Part shown: positions 45,126 through 53,887 of the stretch, piece after piece | How the letters are laid out: each line of letters begins with the position of its first letter | Position numbering within the stretch: position 1 is the first letter of the stretch | DNA from: Nocardia pseudobrasiliensis NBRC 108224 | Lineage (GTDB): Bacteria; Actinomycetota; Actinomycetes; Mycobacteriales; Mycobacteriaceae | Direction: 5' to 3' | DNA: 64,000 nucleotides | Assembly (NCBI RefSeq): GCF_001613105.1 | Contig: NZ_BDBS01000002.1 | Coordinates: forward strand, 529,935-593,934 | The notes under the pieces: model-generated | The model's database searches: none | Seen by the model: only the letters and a program-made list of their open reading frames with translations | Told to the model about the DNA's origin: nothing | Position numbers and translations under genes: made by a program

Positions 45126-46325
45126 ATGGCAAGTCCGGCAACGTCTTCGGTCACTTCCGGGGTTCGGATTCCCGAGGTCGACATGCTGCGTGGGTTCGCG
45201 CTGTTCGGAATTCTGATCACGAATGCGGTGGTGCTGGTAGGGCTGCTCACCTCCGATCATGCCGCGGTGGCCGGGCAGCTCTGGCAACACGACGGTGTGG
45301 TCGATCGGGTGACCGACGCCGTGGTCTCGGCGTTGTTTCTGGGGCGGTTCTTTCTGCTGTTCTCGTTTCTGTTCGGCTATTCGTTCACCCTCCAACTGGA
45401 GGCGGCGCGGCGGGCGAACGTCTCCGGGCCGCGCCGGTTGGTGCGGCGCTGCCTCGCGTTGTTCGTGATCGGGCTGGCGCACGTGCTGCTGCTGTGGGTC
45501 GGCGACATTCTCACGCTCTATGCCGGGTTGTGCCTGATCCTGTTGCTGCTGCGGTGGATCGGGCCGCGAACGGCGGTGGTGATCGGGACCGTGCTGGTGG
45601 TGGGATTCGCGCTGCTGTCGTTTCTGCCCAGCGACGGGGACCTGCCGGTGGGCGATTGGCTGGGCCTGTCGATGCTGCGGGACGGATATGCGGGCGGGCC
45701 GCTGGACACACTGCGGGCCCAGCTGCATGTCGGGCCGCGTTTCATGGCGCTGACCTGGCTGAGTCAGGGCATCCCGAGCCTGGGCATGTTCCTGCTCGGT
45801 CTGGCCGCGGGTAAGGCGGGCCTGTTCCGCGATCGGGAACGCCTGCGCCGCTGGGTACCTCGCGCCATGTGGGTCGGCTTCGGCCTGGGCCTGCCGATCT
45901 CGGCGATCACCTTCGTCCAGAGCACCGCCGACGCGGGCGCGATCCCGGAATGGTCCATGGGCCTGCAGGAGTTGGTGAACCCCCTGATGACCTTCGCGTA
46001 CCTGGCCCTGATCCTGCACCTGGCCCACACCCCCCGCTGGTCCACCCCCATCTCCTGGCTGGCCCCCGCGGGCCGCATGGCCGCCACCAACTACATCGGC
46101 CAATCGGTAGCCCTCATGCTCCTCTACAGCGGCTACGGCCTCTCGGCCCGAATCCCCATCTCCGCCGTAGTAGCCCTCGGCCTTCTCACCTTCGCCCTCC
46201 AACTGGCTTTCAGTCGCTGGTGGCTCACCACCCACACCTACGGCCCGATCGAATGGCTCCTCCGCGCCGCCACCTACCTGACCCGCCCGCAATGGCGGAC
46301 CCGCGAGCCGATACCCGGAAAGTGA
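45126..46325 (+). CDS. DUF418 family membrane protein
   Basis: This 399-residue integral membrane protein has nine or ten helices. It starts with RIPEVDMLRGFALFGILITNA, the acyltransferase-3-like N-terminus of the DUF418/YeiB family, and has GLAHVLLLWVGDILTLYAGLCLI and PAGRMAATNYIGQSVALMLLY. The family is of unknown function and probably modifies or transports envelope components. It starts at ATG 45126. An AAA+ ATPase gene follows after 55 bases. Confidence 0.85.
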   Translation: MASPATSSVTSGVRIPEVDMLRGFALFGILITNAVVLVGLLTSDHAAVAGQLWQHDGVVDRVTDAVVSALFLGRFFLLFSFLFGYSFTLQLEAARRANVSGPRRLVRRCLALFVIGLAHVLLLWVGDILTLYAGLCLILLLLRWIGPRTAVVIGTVLVVGFALLSFLPSDGDLPVGDWLGLSMLRDGYAGGPLDTLRAQLHVGPRFMALTWLSQGIPSLGMFLLGLAAGKAGLFRDRERLRRWVPRAMWVGFGLGLPISAITFVQSTADAGAIPEWSMGLQELVNPLMTFAYLALILHLAHTPRWSTPISWLAPAGRMAATNYIGQSVALMLLYSGYGLSARIPISAVVALGLLTFALQLAFSRWWLTTHTYGPIEWLLRAATYLTRPQWRTREPIPGK

Positions 46326-46380
46326 GGATTGACCGTAAAAATCGCTGGACCTCGGGGTGGGTTCGTCGGATCATCGTCGG

Positions 46381-47541
46381 ATGAGTTCAACCCAGGACCG
46401 GCTTCGGGTCATCGGGCGCGAGGGGCTCGGGGGCGTGGAAGCCGGGGAGCTCTCGTGGGTGATGAATCTCGATGACGCGGATTCGCCGCGTGATGTCATC
46501 GACGCGTTGGGGATCGCGCCCTATGTGAACGGGGTGCAGCCGCACGCGGTGTCGACGACGCTCGAGCATGTGAAGGCCGATGCGTCGTTGCTGCCCGAGG
46601 ATGCGCGGATTCTGCGCAGCAGTGATGACGACGGTTATCGGGTGACGTTGGCGGTGGGGGAGGGGTGGACGCTGATCGCGCAGCGGCGGACCAATGGAAC
46701 CGCCGTGCTGAATGTGTGTGCCGTCACCGAGGCGTTGGCGCGCGAGGTCGTGCAGGCCTGTTCGGCGGGTGCGACGGCCGAGGCCGAGCCCGATGAGAGC
46801 CGGATCTCGATGGGGTTCTGGCATCTCGGGCCGCAGTGCGCGAATCGCAGTGAGCGCACGATCACGGCCGCGGCCTGGCCGCAGATCGAGGGCAATTACA
46901 GCGCCGAGGTCGGAACCGCGCTGGGGCGGGTGATGGCTCAGCGGCCCGAGGAGATCAGTGGGCGGCTGCTGTTGCTGCACGGGCCGCCGGGCACCGGTAA
47001 GACCTCCGCGCTGCGGGCGCTCGCGCGGGAATGGGCCGACTGGTGCCAGGTCGACTGTGTACTCGATCCCGAGGTGCTGTTCGCCAATTCGGGCTACCTC
47101 ATGGAGGTCGCCATCGGCGTCGACGCCTACGACGACACCAAGCGTCGCTGGCGGCTGCTGGTCCTCGAGGATTGCGACGAACTGATCCGCGGCTCGGCGA
47201 AAGAGTCCACCGGACAGGGACTTTCGCGGCTGTTGAATCTCACCGACGGGATGCTGGGCCAGGGGCGCGATGTGCTGGTCGCGATCACGACCAACGAGAA
47301 TCTCTCGCGGCTGCACCCGGCGGTGGTGCGGCCGGGGCGGTGTCTGGCGCAGCTCGAGGTGGGGCGGTTGTCGTATTCGGAGTCCATGGCGTGGCTGGAT
47401 CGCGAACTCGGCGATCGGCCCCGGCCCCCGGTGGGTTCGGCGGGGATGACGCTGGCGGAGTTGATCGAGGCGCGCGACGGTGGTTCCCGCGTGCAGGTCG
47501 CGCCGAGCTCCGCGCCGGTCGGCGACGGCGGGTATCTGTAA
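46381..47541 (+). CDS. AAA+ ATPase with N-terminal DUF5925 domain
   Basis: This 386-residue protein has an actinobacterial N-terminal domain (about 1-170, DUF5925-like; VMNLDDADSPRDVIDAL) followed by a AAA+ domain. Walker A is GPPGTGKT (201-208), Walker B LLVLEDCDEL, sensor-1 AITTNEN and the arginine-finger region RLHPAVVRPGRC, as in proteasomal and CbxX-like ATPases. Proteins of this type are encoded singly in nocardiae and streptomycetes and have no assigned partner. ATG 46381 is the first methionine giving the conserved N-terminus; upstream codons are weak. Confidence 0.8.
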   Translation: MSSTQDRLRVIGREGLGGVEAGELSWVMNLDDADSPRDVIDALGIAPYVNGVQPHAVSTTLEHVKADASLLPEDARILRSSDDDGYRVTLAVGEGWTLIAQRRTNGTAVLNVCAVTEALAREVVQACSAGATAEAEPDESRISMGFWHLGPQCANRSERTITAAAWPQIEGNYSAEVGTALGRVMAQRPEEISGRLLLLHGPPGTGKTSALRALAREWADWCQVDCVLDPEVLFANSGYLMEVAIGVDAYDDTKRRWRLLVLEDCDELIRGSAKESTGQGLSRLLNLTDGMLGQGRDVLVAITTNENLSRLHPAVVRPGRCLAQLEVGRLSYSESMAWLDRELGDRPRPPVGSAGMTLAELIEARDGGSRVQVAPSSAPVGDGGYL

Positions 47542-47709
47542 TCGATTGCGGCCGTTCCGCGGTCGCGATTCGATATTTTGATCTTGCTGTCGCGCACCGC
47601 TCTTAAGGCGGAGCTTCAAAGCTATTCAGTCTCACGAGGTTTCGTATCGTGATTCGAATGTGACTGTTATCGTTATGCGAACGTTATGCTCCGGCCTTCG
47701 AGAGAAAAC

Positions 47710-49074
47710 ATGACTTCGCATTCGATTACATTTCGCTCGATATCCGCATCCGTCGGCGTTTCGGCATTCGCCGCACTGGCAATTGCCGGAGCCCCGTCGG
47801 CGCACGCGGCTCCCGATTCCAAATCTCCTGCCGACGAAGTCGTCAGCCTGGTCAACAAGGAACGCGCCAAGGCCGGATGTTCCGACCTGAAGGCCGAAAG
47901 CCACCTCACCGAGGCTGCTCAGGCCCACAGCAAGGATATGGCCGAGGGCGGGTACTTCGATCACGACTCCCCGAAGGGCGATCCGGGCGATCGCATCGGC
48001 GAGGCCGGGTACAAGGCGCAGACCTGGGCGGAGAATATCGCCATGGGTCAGCGCACGCCGGCCGAGGTCGTCGATGCGTGGATGAAAAGTCCCGGTCACC
48101 GCGCCAATATCTTGAACTGCGGTCTCAAGGAAATCGGCGTCGGATATGCCAAAGGTTCCGACGGAAGCCCCTATTGGACACAGGATTTCGGCACGTCCAA
48201 TGGAAAGGCCGACGACAAGGACAAGGGCAAGGACGACAAAGACAAGAAGGACGACAAACCCAAGAAGGACGAGGGCAAGAAGGACAAGCCCTCGGGTGGC
48301 GGCGACGACAAGTCCGGCGGGGGCGACAAGGACAAGCCGAGCGGCGGAGATGAGGACAAGCCGAGCGGCGGTGACGAATCCAGCGGGGGCGATGAATCTT
48401 CCGGCGGCGACGAGTCCGCAGGTGGCGACGAGTCCGGCGGCGGTGACGAATCTTCCGGTGGTGACGAGTCTTCCGGTGGTGATGAGTCCGCGGGCGGCGA
48501 CGAGTCTTCCGGTGGTGATGAGTCTTCCGGTGGTGATGAGTCCGCGGGCGGCGACGAGTCTTCCGGTGGTGATGAGTCCGCGGGCGGCGACGACTCCTCC
48601 GGCGGCGATGAATCTTCCGGCGGCGATGACATGTTCGGTGGCGACGAGGCCTCCGAAGGCGACGACATGTTCGGTGGCGACGAAGCCTCCGACGGCGGTG
48701 ACACGGTCGGTGGCGACGAGGCCACCGAGGACGGCGGCGGCCTGTTCGGCGATCTGTTCGGCGGCGGCGACGAGGGCGCCGACGCCTCCGAGGACGGCGG
48801 CGGTTTCGACTGGTTCGGAAACGGTGACGGCGCAGGCGATTCCGGCGGCGATCTGTTCGGCGGCGGAGGCGACGGTGGCGACCTGCTCGGTGGCCTCCTC
48901 GGCGGCGGTGACGGCGGTGGCGACCTGTTCGGCGGCGACGGCGGCGGCTTCGACTGGTTCGGCAACGGCGGCGGCGATCTGCTCGGCGGCGGTGGCGATC
49001 TGTTCGGCGGTGGCGGGGATCTGTTCGGCGGCGGCCTCGGCGATCTCGCGGGCGTCGGCGGCGGCCTGTTCTAG
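47710..49074 (+). CDS. Secreted CAP-domain protein with GGDES-repeat and GDLFGGG tail
   Basis: This 454-residue exported protein has a signal peptide (about 1-33, cut after SAHA) and a CAP/SCP domain (about 38-160; LVNKERAKAGC, LTEAAQAHSKDMAEGGYFDH, PGHRANILNC, YWTQDFG). A Lys/Asp-rich spacer (about 170-200) is followed by some 20 tandem GGDES-type pentads (about 205-320) and a tail of GDLFGGGG and GGGFDWFGNG units ending GVGGGLF. The repeats resemble calcium- or cell-wall-associated flexible stalks; function is unknown. Catalytic CAP residues (His/Glu) are partly visible. A second secreted protein follows after 38 bases. Confidence 0.85.
   Translation: MTSHSITFRSISASVGVSAFAALAIAGAPSAHAAPDSKSPADEVVSLVNKERAKAGCSDLKAESHLTEAAQAHSKDMAEGGYFDHDSPKGDPGDRIGEAGYKAQTWAENIAMGQRTPAEVVDAWMKSPGHRANILNCGLKEIGVGYAKGSDGSPYWTQDFGTSNGKADDKDKGKDDKDKKDDKPKKDEGKKDKPSGGGDDKSGGGDKDKPSGGDEDKPSGGDESSGGDESSGGDESAGGDESGGGDESSGGDESSGGDESAGGDESSGGDESSGGDESAGGDESSGGDESAGGDDSSGGDESSGGDDMFGGDEASEGDDMFGGDEASDGGDTVGGDEATEDGGGLFGDLFGGGDEGADASEDGGGFDWFGNGDGAGDSGGDLFGGGGDGGDLLGGLLGGGDGGGDLFGGDGGGFDWFGNGGGDLLGGGGDLFGGGGDLFGGGLGDLAGVGGGLF
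48361..48640 (+). repeat. Tandem 15-bp repeats encoding GGDES/GGDEA
   Basis: An in-frame array of 15-base units such as GGTGGTGATGAGTCT and GGCGGCGACGAGTCC, with higher-order blocks in which a GGDESAGGDESS unit recurs. Synonymous drift between units shows selection on the protein. It is entirely inside the CAP-protein gene, so it is a coding low-complexity repeat and not a CRISPR. Confidence 0.85.
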
Positions 49075-49112
49075 CCGGTGACACAAGACAATTCGACGAA
49101 GGAAGACATCTC

Positions 49113-49637
49113 ATGGGTAAGCACAGCAAGAAACAGACCTCGGTGGGTTCGGTCCGACTGGCCATGCTCTCGATGACCGCGCTGGTCACGACCGCGGGCA
49201 TCGCCGAACTGAGCACGACCACGGCCAATGCGCAGCCGTCGCACTCGACGACCACCAGCACCGACACCAATACGGTCCGACTGGTGAACCACGTCGAATC
49301 CCTGCCCATCACCAAGGCGGTCGAGGCGGCGAAGACCGAGGCCCCGGTCGCCGCGTCCAAGCACGCGACCAAGGTCGCGGCCGCGAAGAAGCCCGCCGCG
49401 AAGAAGGCCAAGAACAAGAAGAAGCCCACCGCCGACGGCGGCGCCGATATCGGCAAACTGCTCGAGGGCCTGGCCAAGACGTTGGAGACCGGCAGCTCCG
49501 CCGCGGGCGGCCTGGCGAAGGGTCTGTCCACCGGCAGCTCCGCGGTGGCGCCGCTGGCCAAGGCCGCGACCGGCAGCGCCGGCGCCGGCAGCAGCATGCT
49601 GGGCCCGCTGGGCATGCTCGCGCTGGGTTCCGCCTAG
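49113..49637 (+). CDS. Secreted Ala/Lys-rich protein of unknown function
   Basis: The 174-residue protein has a basic N-terminus and signal peptide (MGKHSKKQTSVGSVRLAML, cut after ANA near residue 40), a Lys/Ala-rich region (AAAKKPAAKKAKNKKKP, about 90-107) and a C-terminal part with the repeated phrase TGSSAxGGLAKGL. The composition resembles nucleic-acid- or teichoic-acid-binding tails. I recognise no domain. It is probably co-transcribed with the CAP gene and the next gene, which starts two bases after its stop. Confidence 0.65.
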   Translation: MGKHSKKQTSVGSVRLAMLSMTALVTTAGIAELSTTTANAQPSHSTTTSTDTNTVRLVNHVESLPITKAVEAAKTEAPVAASKHATKVAAAKKPAAKKAKNKKKPTADGGADIGKLLEGLAKTLETGSSAAGGLAKGLSTGSSAVAPLAKAATGSAGAGSSMLGPLGMLALGSA

Positions 49638-49639
49638 CG

Positions 49640-50119
49640 GTGCATCCGACGGATACCGATCCGCTCGACATCCACCCGGGACCTGCCGCCAATCTGACCC
49701 TGGATTGGGATCTGGTGGCGTGCAACGCACAATGGCGTGCGATCTTCACCGGTCTGTGTGCGGGAGAGAACCTGCTGCAATGGCTGTTCTCCAGTCCGCA
49801 CGCGCGGCAGCTCCCGGAGTGGCGTTCGACGGCGCGGCACATGCTGCTCTGGTACGTCGACGGCCAACTGAGCAATGGCGGCAACGGCCACGCCCTGGCC
49901 GCGCTGCGCCCCCTGGCCACGACGAACCGGGCCATCCGATCACTGCTGACCGATACCGACGCCGCCGAGGTGGAGATCGTCTTCAGCCAGGGCGCGGCGA
50001 TCGAGGTCCCCGACCCCGGCACCGGCAGCGTCACCAGCTACCGATTCGATCCGATCTCGCTGGTCGAATCGGGGCCGGTCGCCTACTACACGATTCAGGG
50101 CACGGCCTGCGAGGCATGA
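49640..50119 (+). CDS. Orphan MmyB-like (MLTR-LBD) ligand-binding protein
   Basis: The 159-residue protein has the pattern of the PAS-like ligand-binding domain of MmyB/XRE regulators: LTLDWDLVACNAQWRAIFTG, then NLLQWLFSSPHARQLPEWRS and a C-terminal strand VEIVFSQGAAIEVPDPG. The usual N-terminal helix-turn-helix is absent, so it is a free-standing sensor or a degenerate regulator. GTG 49640 follows the preceding stop by two bases. Its stop is one base from the convergent L,D-transpeptidase. Assignment rests on visual motif resemblance only. Confidence 0.55.
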   Translation: MHPTDTDPLDIHPGPAANLTLDWDLVACNAQWRAIFTGLCAGENLLQWLFSSPHARQLPEWRSTARHMLLWYVDGQLSNGGNGHALAALRPLATTNRAIRSLLTDTDAAEVEIVFSQGAAIEVPDPGTGSVTSYRFDPISLVESGPVAYYTIQGTACEA

Positions 50120-50120
50120 G

Positions 50121-51347
50121 TCAGCGCAGCGCGCTACCGGCCTGCCACTCGTCCCACGGAATGGTCCAGTCGCCGTTGTTCCACGACTGCTGCGGCGGTC
50201 CGGTGGTACCGCGGATCTCCACCACATCCCCCGGAATCGCCCAGTTGTAGAACCACTGGGCATTATCGAGGTTGAGGTTCAGACATCCGTGCGAGGTGTT
50301 CTGACTGCCCTGCGCCCACACGGTGGAGTCCAGCTGATGCAGATAGATGCCGTCACCGCTGATGCGGGTGGCCCAGCCGATGGCCTCCTTGTAGCCGAGC
50401 CGGGAATTGACCGGCAGGCCGTAGGTGGAGGAGTCCATGATGACCGGATTACCCCGGTCCATCACGGTGTAGATGCCCGCGGGGGTGTTGAAGTAGATCG
50501 TCTTGTTGCCGACCTGCTCGCTGCCGCCGCGGCCCATCGAGGTGGGCATCGTGCGGATGAGCTTGCCGTTCTCGAAGACCTGCACCTGGTGGGTGCTGTC
50601 CTCGGCGATGGCGACGTGCGCGGGGCCGATCACGAAGTTGGTCTTGGAATCCTCTTGTCCGTAGAGGCCCTGACCGAACTGCGCGCCATAGAGATTGGCC
50701 TGCACCGAGACCTTCGTGCCCGTGGCCCAATACTTTTCGGGTCGCCAGTGCGCGTTGCGATCGTCGAGCCAGTACCAGGAACCCTGCACCGGCGGATCGG
50801 TGGTCACGGTCAGTCGCTTCTCCGCGGCCGCCTTGTCCGGAATGCTCTCGTCGAAATGCGCGACGATCACCGTGCCCACGCCGTAGGTGCCGCCCTCGGC
50901 CAGCGGCTGACCGCCGGTGGTGGTCAGATACACCTTGGTCTGATTGCTCGGGGTGATCGTGGCGAACGACGCCTTGAACGGCCCGGTCGGTCCGCTGATC
51001 GAAATGCCTTGGGCCGACACACTGTAGGTGTGGTCGTAACCCAGCGGCGCGGTCGGCTTCCACGCGGTGCGATCCGGGGTCAGGATGCCGTCGACCGGCT
51101 TGCCCTGCTCATTCGTCATCGCGACATCGGTCAGGATGCCGTCGGACGCGCTCACTTCGATCTTGCCGAGGGGGTCGACGTTCTTGCTGCCGTCCCCGGG
51201 CGTCACCGCGATGATCGGTGCCGCCGGACCTGCGGAGCCCGGCGCCGGTTTCGGCGTGGTCCCCGACGAAGATGAGCACGCGGCCAACAGCATCGTCACC
51301 AGGGCAATTCCGGTGGCGATACCGAATCGGCAGCGGCGACCTGACAT
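50121..51347 (-). CDS. L,D-transpeptidase lipoprotein (LdtMt2-like)
   Basis: This 408-residue enzyme makes 3-3 peptidoglycan cross-links outside the membrane and is insensitive to most penicillins. It has a lipobox LLAACSS at about residue 24 for a lipid anchor, then two immunoglobulin-like domains (about 45-245). The YkuD domain has MDSSTYGLP, IYLHQLDSTVWAQG and the catalytic SHGCLNLNLDNAQWFYNW (C355). The C-terminal extension SWNNGDWTIPWDEW is the usual actinobacterial tail. It is convergent with the MmyB-like gene by one base. Confidence 0.95.
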   Translation of the reverse strand: MSGRRCRFGIATGIALVTMLLAACSSSSGTTPKPAPGSAGPAAPIIAVTPGDGSKNVDPLGKIEVSASDGILTDVAMTNEQGKPVDGILTPDRTAWKPTAPLGYDHTYSVSAQGISISGPTGPFKASFATITPSNQTKVYLTTTGGQPLAEGGTYGVGTVIVAHFDESIPDKAAAEKRLTVTTDPPVQGSWYWLDDRNAHWRPEKYWATGTKVSVQANLYGAQFGQGLYGQEDSKTNFVIGPAHVAIAEDSTHQVQVFENGKLIRTMPTSMGRGGSEQVGNKTIYFNTPAGIYTVMDRGNPVIMDSSTYGLPVNSRLGYKEAIGWATRISGDGIYLHQLDSTVWAQGSQNTSHGCLNLNLDNAQWFYNWAIPGDVVEIRGTTGPPQQSWNNGDWTIPWDEWQAGSALR

Positions 51348-51535
51348 GGTGTCTCCTGCGCTCGCCGTGCGCTCGGGCGGGCAGACCCCCGCAGCGCACC
51401 AATCGCCTAACTGTCTCGACGGGTAGTTTACGGGGCGGGGAGAACGGGCGGCACCCCGAGGTGTTGCCCCAGGTTTACGAGGTGGTCGGTCGGGTACTCC
51501 AGCTACCGGTGTGTGTCTGAAGTGAGGTGGGAGTC

Positions 51536-52246
51536 ATGGGCGCGAACCTGATGATCGTTGAGGACGACGATCGGGTGCGCAGCGCTCTGCGACTGGCTAT
51601 GGAGGATGAGGGCTACGACGTCGCGGAGGCGGAGGAGGCCGAGGACGCCCTCGAGCTGCTGCGTGACAACGGGGCCCCGGATGTGATGATCGTCGATCTC
51701 ATGCTGGGCGATATGGACGGCTTCTCCTGTATCCGGGAGATCCGCCGCGATCACGATGTTCCGATCATCGTGGTGAGCGCGCGTGACGACACCCATGACG
51801 TGGTGGCCGCCCTCGAGGCCGGTGCCGACGACTTCGTCACCAAACCCTTCGAAATCAAGGAGATCACCGCGCGGATGCGCGCGTTGCGCCGCCGCGCGCA
51901 GCAGTTCGCCGAGCCGCCCGCGCCGCAGGAGGTGGTGCTGGACGCGGATCCCGATGCGCCGCTGCTGCTTTCGCCGGAGGCGGGCATTGTGCGCCGCGGC
52001 GAGGAGGAATTGCATCTGACCCTCACCGAATTCCGCCTGCTGTGCGAACTGGCCGAGACGCCCGGGCGTGTGCTCTCGCGCACCGTACTGCTGGAAAGGG
52101 TGTGGGACCGAGGGTTTTTCGGTGACGAGCGCATTGTCGATGTCCATGTGCGCCGATTGCGCACCAAGGTCGAGAAGGATCCGTCGGATCCGGTGCTCGT
52201 GGTGACGGTGCGCGGTTTGGGTTACCGATTGGATGTGCAGCGTTAG
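51536..52246 (+). CDS. OmpR-family response regulator
   Basis: This 236-residue regulator has a receiver domain (VEDDDRVRSAL, phospho-acceptor D54 in MIVDLMLGD, VVSARDD, FVTKPFEIKE) and a winged-helix domain (LTLTEFRLLCELAETPG, ERIVDVHVRRLRTKVE, VRGLGYRLD). ATG 51536 is preferred to GTG 51527 because GAGG lies upstream at a workable distance. It overlaps the sensor kinase start by 14 bases and precedes ectABCD by about 1.1 kb, which hints at osmotic or envelope stress signalling. The signal and targets are unknown. Confidence 0.9.
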   Translation: MGANLMIVEDDDRVRSALRLAMEDEGYDVAEAEEAEDALELLRDNGAPDVMIVDLMLGDMDGFSCIREIRRDHDVPIIVVSARDDTHDVVAALEAGADDFVTKPFEIKEITARMRALRRRAQQFAEPPAPQEVVLDADPDAPLLLSPEAGIVRRGEEELHLTLTEFRLLCELAETPGRVLSRTVLLERVWDRGFFGDERIVDVHVRRLRTKVEKDPSDPVLVVTVRGLGYRLDVQR

Positions 52247-53264
52247 CCGCCGACGCGGAGTTGCGTTCGCGCGACGGCAAAGTCTGCGCGCGAGAACCAT
52301 TTTCGCCTTCGCCGTCACGGCCGGACTGGTCTCGGCGCTGCTCGCGGCCACGGTGGCCCTGTTGGAACGCGGTTTCTGGGAGACCCTGATCGTCTGCGCG
52401 CTGGCCGGTACCGGCATCGGCGCGGTATTCGGACTGTGGCTGTCGCGGCGACTGTTGGAACCGCTGCGCCAGGTGACCGGTACCGCGGCCAGTATCGCCT
52501 CCGGACAGCTCGGCACCCGGCTGCCCGATACCGACGATCCCGATCTCGCGCCGACCGTGGACGCGTTCAACGCGATGGTCGACTCCTTGCAACGGCGTAT
52601 CGATCGAGAACGCCGCCTCGTGGGTGATGTAAGTCACGAATTGCGTACGCCGCTGACCACCTTGACCACGAGCGTCGCGGTGATGAACCGGCACAGGGAC
52701 GAACTGCCCGAGCGCTCCCGCCGGGCGCTGGATCTCGTCCGCGCCGAATTGGACCATCTGCGGCGGCTGCTCGACGATCTATTGGCTCTGGCGCGCGCGG
52801 AGGCGCGGATGCACCGCGCGGACGCCGAGCCGCTGTCGGTGCGCGATCTGCTCACCCACACACTCGCGGAACTGCGCTATCCGCCCGATCTGTTGCGATC
52901 CGATGTCGACGCCACGGTGCTGGGTCGCAAACTCGAACTGGAACGGGCCGTGGTGAATCTGCTCGAGAACGGTGACCGGCACGGCGGCGGGGTGATTGCC
53001 GTGGGTGTGCGGCGAGACGGCGGCGAGGTGGTGATCACGGTCGACGACGCCGGACCCGGCGTAGCGGCGGAGGACCGCGAGCGCATCTTCGACCGGTTCG
53101 TCACCGTGCGCCGCGGGCGGCGTTCGGGAACCGGCACCGGAATCGGTTTGGCGCTGGTCGCGGAAACCGTTGCGGCCCATGGCGGGCGAGTGGAATGTGG
53201 TGAACGTCACGGCGGGGGCGCGCGTTTCACGGTTTGGTTGCCGATAAGTGAGGCAACTCACTGA
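52233..53264 (+). CDS. Sensor histidine kinase
   Basis: The 343-residue kinase has two closely spaced membrane helices (about 22-44 and 50-70) with almost no external loop, HAMP (about 72-125), HisKA with GDVSHELRTPLTTL (H135), and HATPase_c (AVVNLLENGDRHGG, VDDAGPGVAAEDRERIF, GTGIGLALVAE). The lack of an outside sensor suggests that it perceives membrane state or turgor, like other intramembrane-sensing kinases. The N-box reads NLLENGDRH, with G in place of the common A. It overlaps the response regulator gene by 14 bases. ectA follows 71 bases after. Confidence 0.9.
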   Translation: MCSVSRRRGVAFARRQSLRARTIFAFAVTAGLVSALLAATVALLERGFWETLIVCALAGTGIGAVFGLWLSRRLLEPLRQVTGTAASIASGQLGTRLPDTDDPDLAPTVDAFNAMVDSLQRRIDRERRLVGDVSHELRTPLTTLTTSVAVMNRHRDELPERSRRALDLVRAELDHLRRLLDDLLALARAEARMHRADAEPLSVRDLLTHTLAELRYPPDLLRSDVDATVLGRKLELERAVVNLLENGDRHGGGVIAVGVRRDGGEVVITVDDAGPGVAAEDRERIFDRFVTVRRGRRSGTGTGIGLALVAETVAAHGGRVECGERHGGGARFTVWLPISEATH

Positions 53265-53273
53265 AAACGCCGG

Positions 53274-53290
53274 TGTAACACGACTGTAAT
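53274..53290 (+). promoter_or_regulatory. Candidate response-regulator site before ectA
   Basis: TGTAAC (53274-53279) and TGTAAT (53285-53290) form a direct repeat with an 11-base period, 46 bases before the ectA ATG and ten bases past the kinase stop. This spacing is typical of OmpR-family half-sites and suggests that the upstream two-component system controls ectABCD. Confidence 0.4.
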
Positions 53291-53335
53291 GAAGCCGACA
53301 GGTTGCCCTCAAACTTTCTTGGCAAATCTAGCTAC

Positions 53336-53887
53336 ATGCAGACCCGAACACGCAGTATGCCGATCGAGACGTCGGTTCCTACTGTGATTCGCGCACCACG
53401 CCTCGGTGACGGGGCGGCTATGTGGCGGATCGCGGTGGATTCGAAGGTGCTCGATGCGAATTCGAGCTACGCGTATCTGCTGTGGTGCCGTGACTTTCGC
53501 GCCACCTCGGTCGTAGTCGAAATCGGGGGAGATATCGCGGGATTCGTCACCGGATATCTGCGCCCGCAGGCGCCGGACGTGCTGTTCATCTGGCAGGTCG
53601 CGGTCGACCATGCATACCGCGGCCGCGGGCTCAGCGTTGCGATGTTGGATCATTTGGTTAACAATGTTGCGGCGCAAGGCATTTCGACGCTGGAGACAAC
53701 GGTGTCACCGGACAACGAGGCGTCGCTGGCGATGTTCGCCGCCCTGGCCCGCGGCCGGGGCGCGCGCATGACGCGGCAGACGCTGTTCGAACCACAGGAT
53801 TTCCCGGACGGGCACGAATCAGAGGACCTGTACCGGATCGGGCCATTGAAAGCAGCGGCCCAAACATCACGAAGGGATCATCGATGA
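53336..53887 (+). CDS. ectA: L-2,4-diaminobutyrate N-acetyltransferase
   Basis: EctA acetylates 2,4-diaminobutyrate, the second step of ectoine synthesis. The 183-residue GNAT protein has the acetyl-CoA motif QVAVDHAYRGRGLSVAML and TLETTVSPDNEASLAMFAALAR. The start is ATG 53336; an in-frame ATG at 53357 is also possible, and no clear ribosome-binding site precedes either, so leaderless or weak initiation is possible. The stop overlaps ectB by four bases. First of the four-gene ect operon. Confidence 0.95.
   Translation: MQTRTRSMPIETSVPTVIRAPRLGDGAAMWRIAVDSKVLDANSSYAYLLWCRDFRATSVVVEIGGDIAGFVTGYLRPQAPDVLFIWQVAVDHAYRGRGLSVAMLDHLVNNVAAQGISTLETTVSPDNEASLAMFAALARGRGARMTRQTLFEPQDFPDGHESEDLYRIGPLKAAAQTSRRDHR

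Noticed and set aside
47542..47709. Structured RNA or riboswitch before the CAP gene
   Set aside because: The region is AT-richer than average but no known aptamer motif or strong conserved stem was seen.
48361..48640. Regular short repeats suggestive of a CRISPR array
   Set aside because: Units are 15 bases, in frame, without unique spacers, and encode GGDES pentads of the CAP protein.
48355..48700. GGDE(F)-like motif suggesting a diguanylate cyclase
   Set aside because: The sequence is a low-complexity GGDES repeat in a secreted protein; no GGDEF fold is present.
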